Of a stretch of 64,000 nt of DNA, positions 19,376 to 31,111 are shown piece by piece. Source of the stretch: Ascidia mentula (lineage: Eukaryota; Chordata; Ascidiacea; Phlebobranchia; Ascidiidae); the NCBI GenBank assembly GCA_947561715.1, contig OX387199.1, forward strand, positions 3,477,001 through 3,541,000, given 5' to 3'. The translations under genes were made by a program, and so were the position numbers. The notes under the pieces were generated by a model. It saw nothing but the letters and a program-made list of their open reading frames with translations. It was not told where the DNA came from and did not search any database. How positions within the stretch are numbered: position 1 is the stretch's first letter; each line of letters begins with the position of its first letter.

Positions 19376-20730
19376 ATTCGGGGTTATTTGTTGTTGTTCT
19401 GTTCTTTCAATATGTTTGTTACACTATACAAAGTCAATTTTATGCAGATAATAACTGTATTGATTTATTTTATCATCATTACTCATACGTATAAGCGCCA
19501 CGGTTGAGCAACTCAGCCAGACACCCTTTGTAATACATAGCTTAAAAACTTCGCTGATTTCTTTCAGTTGAAGGCGTTTCCCCTTTAGAATTAATAATTT
19601 TCACCAGAGAGTGCTTTTAATGGCGCTGAACCCATTTCGGGATAAAGATGTAAATTAATATTTGCATTAGAATATCGTCGAAGGTTGGAAAAAGTTTGTC
19701 TGATAAAAACCGTATAGTATTTGGTTACTGTGTTTAACATGTATTTAAACCTGACACCCTGCATAATCATCAAATGTGTACGTAAATGCTGTGCATTTGA
19801 AACAATTTTTGACTGTTTAAATAGAAGTGTCGCTTCATTAGCATTGCGTTTGCTGCGTGCCGTCAATAAAACTTCAGAACTCCGCGAATGTGATCGTTTA
19901 GTTAGTTGTGTTTGTTATCACGTGCCCACGGAAAATAAACAATCGGAACCACATGGCGGCACATTGGTGACCATAAACTGGCACGTATTTGAATAATGTT
20001 TAATCGGATTTTTTTTGACTTCTCGTGTACGGGAAGTGTTTATTCTGCACCAAACCGAACTGAAGTTATACATCGTATAAACCTCGAACTGATAATATGT
20101 TGCAGACATATATACATTAAAGGGTCATTACTACTTCTGTCGTTATTTTATTTCACGAGACTAAAAATGCAAGGGTTTATTGGTTCAATACGACGAGCCA
20201 GTAGCCATTTTTAACGTCTTGTGCAGTATACAGCATACAAAAGGTGCAAGTCAGTAAAGAGGGTTTACAGGGGGTGCAATATACACAGGCAGTACAGAGA
20301 GTGGAGAATAGCATGTGTCACATTTATGATTATTGAATATTGTGTGTTTTGCAACTCTCCAGTTGCAACCGTTTTTCTTCGACAGAAATCTTTCGTTCCA
20401 CTAGGCTCTCATAAACACCAGATCTTTACAGAACCTGGTATTTAACATCATTGGGTTGCATAAAGCTTGTGAAAGCGTGCGGGTTGGCCATCCCCTCCGG
20501 AGCCTGGTTGTTTAAACTGTCATTGTCAGTGGGTCCGCTTGTAACCTATGTGGAAACGGTGAAAAGGTTGTGCCTGTCTTCGTTTCGTTGCAAAATTGTT
20601 CAGTTATTTAGGTGCAGAAGGCTTGGATTTGAATACTTTGCTAGTTGATTTGTCATTTCTCGTACTGTATGTATTATGATATTAACGTTCCGAATACAGA
20701 ATATATACAAATCCCTAGAGCTTAATAAAG
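19376..20730. other. Intergenic: SPEC3/Stum-like 3' UTR and convergent spacer
   Basis: Lies between the stops of two convergent genes. A polyadenylation hexamer AATAAA at 19865-19870 is the likely end of the SPEC3/Stum-like transcript. No exon was recognised in the open frames here. Confidence 0.5.
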
Positions 20731-21978
20731 TTAAATATATACCGAGTTATCCGGTTCCCCGTTGTCCTTTGAGCCGATTCGAATCTCAAACTTGTCCACA
20801 TTATCCCCGCTCTTGCCCTCTCCGCCGACTGCGTAAACGTTTGGAGTTTGTCCGCCGGATGACGCTCTTTGAAACTTTTGACGTATCGCATGTCTGCCAA
20901 ACACACAAATGTGGAAGTTGAAACTGAGGGATTTTATCAACACAAAAATCTGGATAACAGAAAAAGTGTTTGAACGGTGAGTTTTAAAAACTGTCGTTGC
21001 CGTTGCGTTTATGGCATCAATCATATGTTGACAAACAGGTTATATTTGTACGTGAAATTACAAATAAAATTACAAAAAACGAAACAAGCAACTTACTTTT
21101 TGTAATACTTTGAAGCCTGGTAAAATCCCACACCAAGAAGGACTGTACCGATAGGAACAAATATGCAGATCAAGGCAATATCTGTAACGAGAGAAGTAGA
21201 ATTACATCGTGTCCAATGGCGACCATGTTATCTTCATTTACCTCCTGAGCTAAGACCACTCCCGCCTCCACTATTCGAAGCTGTAACAGATGGCGTAGGT
21301 TTGTTACCGAGTAGTATAAAAACATGATTAATCAATGAAATACGCTACTTGTATACAGTAAGAGGTTTGAGGAATTATAAAGTTTCCGTGCTTACTTGTT
21401 GTTTCGCTGTTGGGGCCATCGGTCATTGGAAATGTGGCGCTCCCCTCTAAAAACAACCTTAAAGTTAACTTCACAAACTTTACACCAAACAAGTGCGACA
21501 CCCCCCAAACTTTACTAATTTGAATTGTTCGGAAAACCAATTTCAATGACGATTGCGTCATCCAAAAATAATCCTGCGCATAAAAGGGGAATTACGTTGT
21601 TTGAATAGTTGACATTTACGTCATACCAGAGGGCGGAGAAAAGTGTTTGCGATTCACTTGAATGAAGACGACAAGTCTTTTAAATATTAACAGAGGTAAA
21701 TCAAATTCATCCCCGTCTCTTAAGCTATAGTGGTCATGTCATGAACACGATATATTTAATACAAGATAAGTTGAAAACAGTTAACTCTGTGGCCTTTTAG
21801 GTATAACCACGAAAGTGGTCTTGTTCTAACCACGAAAGTTATAACTGATCCTGATTGGAATACGATACACTTTTGTACACGAATAAGTGAAACACTTACC
21901 TTTGTCGTCAATTTGCCCCAACGCGCTTGTTGTGATGAAAGCTAGAATGGAAAAGACCCTTAGCCAAAAAAGAATCAT
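20731..21978 (-). CDS. Small type I membrane protein, unknown family
   Basis: Five exons in phase (21978-21900, 21446-21396, 21280-21242, 21181-21097, 20893-20731) encode about 138 residues. The N-terminus MILFWLRVFSILAFITTSAL is a clear signal peptide ending near ALG. A short extracellular part rich in Ser, Thr and Gly (NSGGGSGLSSGD) follows. Then comes one transmembrane helix (IALICIFVPIGTVLLGVGFY), a basic stop-transfer patch (KYYKKKHAIRQK) and a charged cytoplasmic tail ending DNSVYI. No catalytic or adhesion domain is visible. The gene is convergent with the SPEC3/Stum-like gene. I do not recognise the family. Confidence 0.75.
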
Positions 21979-23136
21979 TCTTTTTCAGTGAGAGAAAAAT
22001 ATCATTCAGACAACAGGAATCGGCTTATTCTCCTATCTATCTGTCCTATGCTTTTGTTCTTTTTCTAGCACAGAAACTGACGATGCTGTTATGTTAAAAT
22101 TAATATATCTGTGAAATTTTAAAACAAAAGATCGCAAGACCCTAATCGCCAATCACTTTTTGTGAGTTATTTTGGTTCTATTACAGTGCATTTATATGAT
22201 ATTATAAACTCGGCAGAATATCTAACTCACAGCGGGGCTCTAATCTAACTAAGTAGTAACCAACAACGTAAGAATATTTCAAGTAAAACTTTTCTTTCGT
22301 GCACACTCGTCTGCTTCAGGCTATTGTTTCAAGATGTGAACAAACGGTTTCTCGCTACACACCCTCTGGAAGATTGACTCCATGTAGTTAAACATTTACA
22401 AAGCGCGGAATACCAAATTTTGATGGACTTCGTGCGTAAAATGGTAGCAGAATATCCCAACCCTTGACCCCTGACCCCTGACACGACATACTACACACAA
22501 TAACGTCATGTCTTTTTGCATTTTACCTTAGGTTTACTTGTACTCAACAACACAACATCACTTTGTCGATCAAGAACACAGTAGTCCTACATGCTCTGCA
22601 GCAACGTAAGGCACCGCCCGCACCAGGAAACGATGTTGCTTGTTAAAAGCGATACTGTTTGCTCACATAGACGAATGATTCAAATATTTATGCTCGATTT
22701 TCGACAAATGAAAAGTGATTTACAATTTCATTCCCACCGATACTCTTGGGCGCTGATTTATTTGTGTCACAGACAACAAGTTTGTTTGCTTTTAGTGCTT
22801 GAATATTTGTTTGGGAAAGCGAGCGGTTGTATTTGTTCATAGCGAACGATCGGCTACACACACCTCACAGCTTCTGCGTGTTTCATAAGTTTGTGTATAA
22901 ACAGGTGCAGTTCTAATACTTTCAATGAAGGTTTATTTTTAGAAATCATTGCATAAAACTTTTTCATTTGTTGGCGATGAAAAAAACCTTGCGCCGATGA
23001 GAAGTTTTGTTAAGGATTGATGGTGACAGATTCAGGTCGGCATTCTCGAGTGGGGTTTTCTTTGTGTGACCTAAGTGCCAAATCAAAACTTTCGCCATGC
23101 GCGTTTGCTCAGAGATAGGCTTATTTTCCTCCTCAG

Positions 23137-23234
23137 GCCGTCAAAACCAGCAGTTGTTGTGGAGAATGTCAAAGGCTTTAGACGTGTTCAATGCAACGGC
23201 TGCACCTCCGCCTCGTGGGTCCTCCCCATTCTGA
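23137..23234 (+). CDS. Possible orphan terminal exon (low confidence)
   Basis: A pyrimidine-rich acceptor (TTTTCCTCCTCAG) opens a frame reading RQNQQLLWRMSKALDVFNA and then an Ala/Pro-rich end with a stop at 23232-23234. Base composition looks coding, but no upstream exon with matching phase was found. It could be the end of an unseen gene or chance. Confidence 0.2.
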
Positions 23235-23300
23235 AGAATGAAAAAAGACAATCCCGCAGACATGTCGGCTTGTTTAATTTGAAAAAAAGACGTCGCCCAT

Positions 23301-23343
23301 CTCTCTCTCTCTTTCTCTCTCTCTCCCTCCCTCTCTTCCTCTT
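23301..23343. repeat. CT-rich microsatellite
   Basis: A 43-base (CT)n tract with few interruptions on the plus strand. Confidence 0.9.
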
Positions 23344-24649
23344 AGCTTGGGTCGTTGATTTGTCGGAACCTGGAACTTGTGACATTGTGTGCTTTAACTA
23401 AATGATGATGTAGCGTCTCGTGTTGGTCGTTAAAAATTCCTTGTAGTAACCGCATATTGTTTAAAGTCGCCAATTTATTCAAACCGTTAGACTGTCCCCA
23501 CATAGTCGCCAAACCCCATTGCATGTATTGTGTATCGTTTTCTCGTCTTTTTACTACCCTTTTGTTTTCCAATCACCGAACTCGTACCTTCACCGCCAAT
23601 AACAACCACTGCTTGGAACCTCTAATAATTCGTTCTCTCTTCTGTTACACCTTCGTCCTTTATAAGCCGTCACATTCCCAATCTTAAAGTATGCTGAGAG
23701 ATATATATGTTGAGATATATATGTTGAAACAGATACGTTCATTGTCGTTGTGTTAACAACCTGATTACCGATGCTGATGCTTCAAAATACTCTGTATATT
23801 GTACGAATAAATCATCGCGGACTTTTAGTTACGTTAACCGGTGAGACGTATTGTATGCTGTAAAAAAGGTTAGCCGGCAAATACTTTGTGAAGAAATCTA
23901 CATTCATTTAAACTGGTAAGAAACAGACAATAATTTCGTACATATTTTGTTGCGCCTTATTTGGAGTCAGACTTTTCGTACATGAAGATTCGGTTCTTGT
24001 TGCTTTACTAGTATTGGATTATTTCTGAGTCAGATAGCGCATTTATATAATTAAGACAAGTAATCGAACGCTTCAATGACGTCAGGGTTTCTCATTATTT
24101 CCCTTTCATAACTATAACAAACTAAAGATTTCATCCTATAGGTTGTGACAATAATAAGTGACAAAAAATAAAATAGTGGCGGAAAAGACAACGGCAAATA
24201 ACATTAACCATTAGGTTTAAAGGTCTTTCTCTTCGTGTCAATACATTAGGTCAGATATGTACACTTCAGAACACATACTAGAAGTTATCTTCAGAAGACA
24301 ATAATTTAGAAAAAAATATAAACAGTCGCGATCATAATGCAGACAAAACAACAACATAAACACATCGGGGAGCTCATCCCCAACAGGAATGTAATTGATC
24401 ATAATAATATCAGATGATGTTCGTTGTATTCTTCATTAAATTCGAAACTCGACCCACGATTAAAGTAATTGAAATTTTGCCTGTTTCCTATCATTTCGCG
24501 TATAATGTCTCATTTGATCTCCTGGAAATCATGTGTGATGAAAAAGCAATGAAAAAGAGCGGTTGCACAACCATTCGGTTTCGGGCAAATGTCATATTTG
24601 CATTGCTGAATACTGCCCTTCTGGCAAACTTTATTTTATCCACGTTTCT

Positions 24650-24686
24650 CGACGTTTCGGCTGTTATGCAGCAGCCTTTATCAGGA
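24650..24686 (-). repeat. GCCGAAACGTC-type motif resembling a degenerate hammerhead core
   Basis: On the minus strand: CTGATAA, a perfect GGCTG/CAGCC stem, then GAAACGTCG. The core has CTGATAA instead of CTGATGA and one extra A. It is therefore at best a decayed hammerhead, or the stem-plus-GAAACG end motif seen in many retroelements. An identical copy sits in duplication unit 2 (30728-30764). Confidence 0.35.
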
Positions 24687-24940
24687 GGTAAGAAATGTAA
24701 GTTAAGCAATGTGGACAATGTTGAGGCACAGAAACAAAGAAAAAACGCTACAAAAGATTTGCATGCTATTTGTATTTTATTAGTTCTTCAGAAAAATGCA
24801 TTCTAAACGTCCTAAAATGTTGATGTTTTTTTACATTTAACACATCAAGGAGCTCTTCCCCACCAGGAAGCCGATTCGATGAAAATAATATCGGATGATG
24901 TTTGTTGTTATCATCATCAAATTCACTTCCTGGTTGAATG

Positions 24941-24947
24941 TATATAA
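24941..24947 (+). promoter_or_regulatory. TATA box of lipoxygenase copy 1
   Basis: TATATAA lies 83 bases upstream of the ATG at 25030. The same motif occurs at the same distance in copy 2. The spacing fits a core promoter with a short 5' UTR. Confidence 0.5.
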
Positions 24948-25029
24948 CTGATGAGATCCTGTTATGTCCATTGCACAATAAAGTGTTGTTTGTTGGCTGG
25001 AAAAAGACTTTAGTCACAGAACGCGCATA

Positions 25030-28000
25030 ATGGAAACTTACAGCGTGACTATCAAGGTATTTGCATGAATTGCTATGCTATTGTTTTTAATTCCAAACTC
25101 ATTTGTTTAAAATGCACCTATTTTTAATGTGCATAAGCGATTAAATATTTTCGCGGGGTGGTTGATTATGGCGCGAAAATACTTTTCGATTGAAAACCCG
25201 ACGCAATTCTTCGATAAACAATTTTGTTTCGCAGACTTGTGAGCGTCATTCTGATGCTGGAGCAGATGATTGGGTCGAGGTAAAGATTACAGGCGAGGGT
25301 GGAAACTCTACAGCTTGGATATCTCTCGATCATCCTGACGTAAGGGATTTTCAACCCGGCTCAGTGAGAGAATACGCAGTGACCAGTTCGGGAAACGTTG
25401 GAATTCCAGTTATATTAGCTTTCCGTAAGTAACCTAAACCTTTGTAAACAAATTTCGTAAGAAACCTGACTTTTTGTATGTAACTTTCGTAAGTAGCCAG
25501 CATTGTTTTTATTAACCGAAACGTCGTAATTAAACCCAATTTTAAGGCATGGTTGGTTGGGTCGCGAGTAAAAGCTGGTTGATCGACAGCGTGTCGATAA
25601 AGTACAAGGGAACTGTTTATTTCGTTCCTGTTTCGAGATGGGTTGCGGACAAGGAGGTGCCGATCGTTGTTGGCAAAGGTATGGCGAAAGTTTAGAACCA
25701 GAAATTGCTCATATAATCGAGACCACATTCTTTAAGCATCTTTGCCGCAAAGCGACACCAACGCTGCTGTGAAGGCGGTAAGAGCCAACGAAATCAAGAA
25801 GAACAAGGTCATACTGCCGTGGAACGACACACCCAAATCTAATGCCGATTTAGGCTGGGGTCTTGCTAGATACCTGAAAGTGGGTCCGAATGGGATTCCA
25901 CTGGTTTACAGCATACCGAAAGTTCAAATCGACCGCCTGAATTGCAGTGGAATTTCCTTTGTATTTGATTCCGCAAAAAAATTCTTTTCAAGTTAAGATC
26001 ATGCTTGTGGTCTAAAATTAACGATTGCTGTTTCTTTAAATAGAGATTTTTCAATTGTTAGATGCATATGCTCTCAATAACACCAAGGACTATCGTAAAT
26101 TGTATCAGACGGCATTGCTTAATAAAGAACCGCCATTTATTGACGAGTAAGTACTAAGAGGTTTCACATAAATTAAGGTTAACTAATTTACCAATATCCA
26201 TTTTTTTTTAACTTACTCGAAGGTAAATATATCGTTGTACGTATTTCGAGTATAAGGCGATAATGTATGTATTTGAATGACATTTTTTTGTTTCACATTT
26301 TTGAATAAGCGTCAACCCAATCTCGCGTGTATCTTTAGTTGGAAACTGGACGTGGAGTTCGGAAGGCAAGTTTTGACAGGAATTTCTCCCGTTGCATTCA
26401 AACGATGCACGGGAATTCCATCGAATTGCAACGTGACGCAGGCAACTGTCGCAGAATTGTTCGAAAGCGGAACATTGCAATCTGAAATACAAGTGGATGT
26501 GTACAATACTTGCGAACCCCGCAATAAAAACTAACTATCAAACCATTTTTGTTATAGGCGGGGAGAATATATATTGCAGATTACAGTTTTGCAGCGACCA
26601 TTCCGAGAAACTCTGATTTTTTCACCAACCTAAAGTTTGAATGTGCAAATTGTATCGGCATTTTCCACGCCACAGTTGGTGGAGACTTTCTCCCATTAGC
26701 AATACAACTGGTTCCCAATGATCCAGAGTCGGTTTTTACGCCTGCTGATACAGAATACGACTGGTTGCTGGCGAAGATCCAGTTTCGATGCGTTCAAACC
26801 AGTTTTCATGAGGTAGTTACAATTGACATTAGAAACCCTTCTACATGATGAAACGTTTTGCGCTAGTAAAGATTAACTTTAGGCCCTTGGTTAACATTAA
26901 AGAAAGACTAGTGCTTACAAACGGTGTTTGCTAAATATATTATGCAAAAAAAGTTCATGTTTGGACAATTTAAAATTTCTGTTAACATTTCTCTTGTACT
27001 TGCAGTGGGCTTACCATTTTTTGATGACTCACGGTTTGTCGGAAACATTCTCTGTTGCTACTTTCCGATGTTTGCCTCACTGTCATCCGATACACAAGCT
27101 GTTGAAACCTCATCTTACATCAGTTGTTGCCATCAACGAGAATGCAAGATCAGCTCTGTTACCAAACGATGCAGCGGGAAACAAAAACCATTGCTCTCAG
27201 TATGTTGCCATTTTCTTATAAGTTATGACCTGCTAAACGACAGTTTTGTTTCAAAAGGGGCTCTTGATACATGCCGATATTTTTTCAAGGATTTTAATAT
27301 GTCTATGGTGGATATCCCAGCAAGCATGAAAGCTCGAGGTTTGTCGCAGTTTAACTCTTTGCAATCAAAATTTATTGGGCCGTTTTTTAGCTTTTCAGGT
27401 CGAAACTTTTTTCCTTGGGCATAAGCAGATTTTATCCAAATCGAAAAATGTTTTTGTGACATTTTTCTTATCCTTATTATTGCTATTTTGAATACCTTTA
27501 ATGCATGTTTTACTGCTACAGAAATTTCATATGGTCAAAGCATTATAGGCTGGGTTTGTACGTTGGTTTGCCGAGTCAGGATATCCTTTACAAAAACGAG
27601 CAATTAATTCCTTCACAAAAAACGTTACGCTTATTCAAAGCATGTATCTGATATTGCCCTTTGCTATAAAAAGTCCTTACTTCTCATTTTTCGTCTGGCA
27701 AGTAATCGAGGACGCGTCAAATCGATAACGCACCCCTATAGAATAGAAATCAGCTTCGTATTTACATTTGAGTGATGTAGATTGGGGTGTAAAGGGCTAA
27801 AACGGGGATTCTAAGTCAAAAACTTGTGATCTTTTGACAGGTGTCGACGATAGGAATTTGTTGCAAAACTATCATTACCGAGATGATGCACTGGATGTGT
27901 GGACAGCACTCGAAACTTACGTCAGAAATGTAGTGACATTGTACTATACTTGCGATACTGTGAGTGGCCAGTTCTAACGTTTTTAAATTTCCATTGCCAT

Positions 28001-28799
28001 GATCAAATTATTAATTGTGTCGTATCAGTCTTATGTCTACAAACTGAATTTTCGTGGTTTGGAACTCTGACCATGATGGAATTTTGTAAATAGGACGTGA
28101 AGGCTGACTTCGAGCTCCAAGGCTGGGCATCTGATATAGCAAATACAGGATTCGCCTGGCAAGATGGAAACAAAAGAGGAATGCCTGAAAAAATTACAAC
28201 CGTCGCCGACTTGGTAAACGTTTAATTCTTCTTTATTCCACAATTACTTGGACTTTTGCTCTAAGGTTCGTATTTGCACGAGCATCATCTTCTCAAGCTC
28301 AGCCCAACACGCAGCAGTTAATTTTGGGCAAATGGAAACATATCAGTTTATACCAAATGCTCCACCGTCTCTTCGACAGCCTCCACACAAGCGCGGAGAT
28401 GTAAGAAAAAGTGTGTTTTCAATTCCCCCTACGTTTAACAATGGCTTGGGTGTTATAGGGCAGTTTTAGACTACTGATGGACACATTGCCTACGGCTCCC
28501 ACTTCTAATTTAATGTTGGCATTTTCCTATGTTCTGTCTCAATACACCACGGATGAGGTTTGGTGCTGTTTACTGGTGGCGGTGAAAACGATTGTGTATA
28601 ACGGTCTCTATTCCTACAGATTACTTTGGGTAATTACGCGGAGGAGTTGTTCGCTGAGTCCAAGGTTGTGAAAATGCAGAGAAGTTTCAGAGTAACTTTG
28701 GAGAAACTTACTCTAAAGTTCTACAATAGGAACAAGTCGCTGAAATACCCATACTGGTATCTCTTGCCTCATAAAATTCCTGTTGACATCAACATTTAG
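25030..28799 (+). pseudogene. PLAT-domain animal lipoxygenase, copy 1, frameshifted
   Basis: It has the same 14-exon structure as copy 2: 25030-25056, 25235-25424, 25547-25678, 25737-25991, 26044-26146, 26339-26492, 26558-26812, 27006-27199, 27258-27338, 27841-27959, 28094-28213, 28266-28400, 28459-28557, 28620-28799. Exon 8 holds five A residues near 27183-27188 where copy 2 has four. The shift changes phase so that the join to exon 9 reaches TGA after about 438 residues. A product ending there would keep the PLAT domain and the first His ligands ([11 protein letters not shown]) but lose the later iron ligands HAAVN and the C-terminal Ile. All other exons remain open and all splice sites are intact. 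It is therefore a very young pseudogene, an allele, or an assembly error in a short A run. Confidence 0.8.
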
Positions 28800-29787
28800 G
28801 TGTTGTGTTCCCGAAACTATTATCTGATGCAACTATATGTTACCAAGATGTACTCACTTTTACTGTTAAAACGTGTATTTATTGATAATTGCATACAGAG
28901 TGTTTAGAGTTTTTGTGTTTCTAAGATTATTAACTGGCGCAACTGCATATGTTACCACAACGTAATCACTTTTACTGTTAATCCGCGTGTTTATGAATAA
29001 ATGTACACAGAGTGTTTACACCTGCATAGAGTTTGCTTGTTATATTGCAGAGACGAAAATTTGGCCCTTATTATAAGCAAGCTCTTATTTGTGCATTACG
29101 CTTAGAGTTTCCTTGTTGACGAACAATTACGTCAGATTATAGGTATGGTTATTATCCAAAACTCTTTGTAAGGAGATACAATATGTGCCAGAGAAAGGCA
29201 CGATCGCCTGACAAACAATTTTAAAACAACCCTTCTGCCTTGCATGCAGCGTTTTGTTCCTCAGAGCTATGACTTGATGTAGTTAGAGAGTTCCCCTCCT
29301 GGGTGTGAAATATATAAAAATATCGCAGGCGGTAACTCCTTGTTCAACTGCACTCGTCGAAGAAGTAGACTCTAAGCCTATAGTGTAAGTTTTAGTTTAT
29401 TTCAGAAGAAATTTTACTGTAAAAATATATGATTATATATTTCTCAACTGCGGACAACCTAATATACCGTATTCGGTGGGACCCAAATCAGACTATTTAC
29501 ATTATCACCTAATGTCAACATGAAAAGGATCAATCGCAATAAGGCTAAGAAAACGCCCATCTAGTATTGCAAAACAAGTAGACCTAAATTTACGTGGCAA
29601 AGTATATTTCCATATCCTATTTTTAAAGATATTTGATTATCCAATCCCTTTTTGAAAGAAAGTTGGTGTCTAAACGTTGCAGTACCAAAAAAGAGGCTAC
29701 AAAACAACCATATCAATTCGGGAAACGTCAAAGTTTGCTCGTGCAGTTAAAGGTGGAAATATTATTTTTAGTATGATTTCGACAAGG
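28800..29787 (+). other. 3' flank of lipoxygenase copy 1
   Basis: 3' UTR and downstream DNA belonging to duplication unit 1. A polyadenylation hexamer lies at 28996-29001. No coding exon seen. Confidence 0.6.
28996..29001 (+). terminator. Candidate polyadenylation signal, lipoxygenase copy 1
   Basis: AATAAA 197 bases after the stop, conserved in copy 2 at 35082-35087. Confidence 0.5.
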
Positions 29788-29930
29788 CAAAAACACACAC
29801 CGCCGTGTTAGAAATACACATCAAGCGTGTTGTTTTCACTCGGTGCTTATAAAACAACACGTTTGACAACACAGAAGTGTGTCATTACAACACGTAGCAG
29901 TGTCAAAACAACACGTCTAATTTTCTAGTG
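29788..29930. repeat. 143-bp unique spacer with CGTGTTGTTTT hairpin between the duplicated units
   Basis: This is the only sequence between the two units. It contains a perfect 11-bp inverted repeat, CGTGTTGTTTT (29826-29836) and AAAACAACACG (29851-29861), with a 14-base loop. A further direct copy AAAACAACACG lies at 29905-29915, and more CAACACG motifs are present. No counterpart was seen right of unit 2. A small palindromic mobile element or its remnant is one reading. Confidence 0.7.
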
Positions 29931-30727
29931 TATTGTATGCTGTGGGAAAGGTTAGCCGGCAAATACTTTGTTAAGAGATGTACGTTCATTTAAACTGGTA
30001 AGAAACAGAGAATAATTTCGTACATATTTTGTTGTGCCTTATTTGGAGTCAGACTTTTAGTACATGAAGATTCGGTTCTTGTTGCTTTACTAGTATTGGA
30101 TTATTTCTGAGTCAGATAGCGCATTTATAATATTAAGACAAGTAATCGAAGGCTTCAATGACGTCAGGGTTTCTCATTACTTCCCTTTCATAAATATAAC
30201 AGACTAAAGATTTCATCCAATAGGTTGTGACAATAATAAGTGACAAAAAATAAAAAGTGGCGGAAAAGACAACGGCAAATAACATTAACCATTAGGTTTT
30301 AAGGTGTTTCTCTTCATGTCAATACATTAGGTCAGATATGTACACTTCAGAACACATACTAGAAGTTATCTTTAGAAGACAATAATTTAGAAAAAATATA
30401 CAGTCGTGATCATAATGCAGACAAAACAACAACATAAACACACCGGGGAGCTCATCCCCAACAGGAATGTAATTGATCATAATAATATCAGATGATGTTC
30501 GTTGTATTCTTCATTAAATTCGAAACTCGACCCACGATGAAAGTAATTGAAATTTTGCCTGTTTCCTATCATTTCGCGTATAATGTCTCATTTGATCTCC
30601 TGGAAATCATGTGTGATGAAAAAGCAATGAAAAAGAGCGGTTGCACAACCATTCGGTTTCGGGCAAATGTCATATTTGCATTGCCGAATACTGCCCTTCT
30701 GGCAAACTTTATTTTATCCACGTTTCT

Positions 30728-30764
30728 CGACGTTTCGGCTGTTATGCAGCAGCCTTTATCAGGA
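30728..30764 (-). repeat. Second copy of the GCCGAAACGTC-type stem motif
   Basis: Duplicate of 24650-24686 within unit 2, with the same sequence and strand. Confidence 0.35.
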
Positions 30765-31022
30765 GGTATGAAATGTAAGTTAAGCAATGTGGACAATGTT
30801 GAGGCATAAAAACAAAGAAAAAACGCTACAAAAAATTTGCATGCTATTTGTATTTTATTAGTTCCTTAGAAAAATGCATTCTAAACGTCCTAAAATATTG
30901 ATGTGTTTTTTTTTCCATTTAACACATCAAGGACCTCTTCCCCACCAGGAAGGGGATTCGATGCAAATAATATCGGATGATGTTCGTTGTTATCATCATC
31001 AAATTCACTTCCTGGTTGAATG

Positions 31023-31029
31023 TATATAA
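31023..31029 (+). promoter_or_regulatory. TATA box of lipoxygenase copy 2
   Basis: TATATAA 83 bases upstream of the ATG at 31112, identical in position to copy 1. Confidence 0.5.
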
Positions 31030-31111
31030 CTGATGAGATCCTGTTATGTCCATTGCACAATAAAGTGTTGTTTGTTGGCTGGAAAAAGACTTTAGTCACA
31101 GAACGCGCATA

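Larger units (their letters stand above)
21979..23848. other. Intergenic region upstream of the minus-strand membrane protein gene
   Basis: Apart from one possible short exon (23137-23234) and a CT-rich microsatellite (23301-23343), nothing recognisable. The last ~150 bases run up to the start of the lipoxygenase duplication. Confidence 0.5.
23849..29787 (+). repeat. Lipoxygenase tandem duplication, unit 1
   Basis: About 5.94 kb that is nearly identical to 29931-35877, in the same orientation with an offset of 6082-6090 bases. It covers about 1.2 kb upstream of the lipoxygenase gene, all exons and introns, and about 1 kb of 3' sequence. Differences are scattered substitutions and small indels, at similar density in introns and exons by eye. 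Confidence 0.97.

Noticed and set aside
22591-22842. Plus-strand 83-codon frame as a gene
   Set aside because: A short ATG exon with a GTAAGG donor can be drawn, but its phase does not match the possible exon at 23137 and nothing else supports it.
24414-24806. 130-codon open frame upstream of lipoxygenase copy 1, repeated in copy 2
   Set aside because: It is shortened by a stop in copy 2, overlaps the GAAACGTC repeat motif and has no domain. Conservation is explained by the duplication itself.
24949-24956. CTGATGAG just after the lipoxygenase TATA box as a hammerhead core
   Set aside because: No GAAAC follows within range and no complementary flanks, so it is not a ribozyme.
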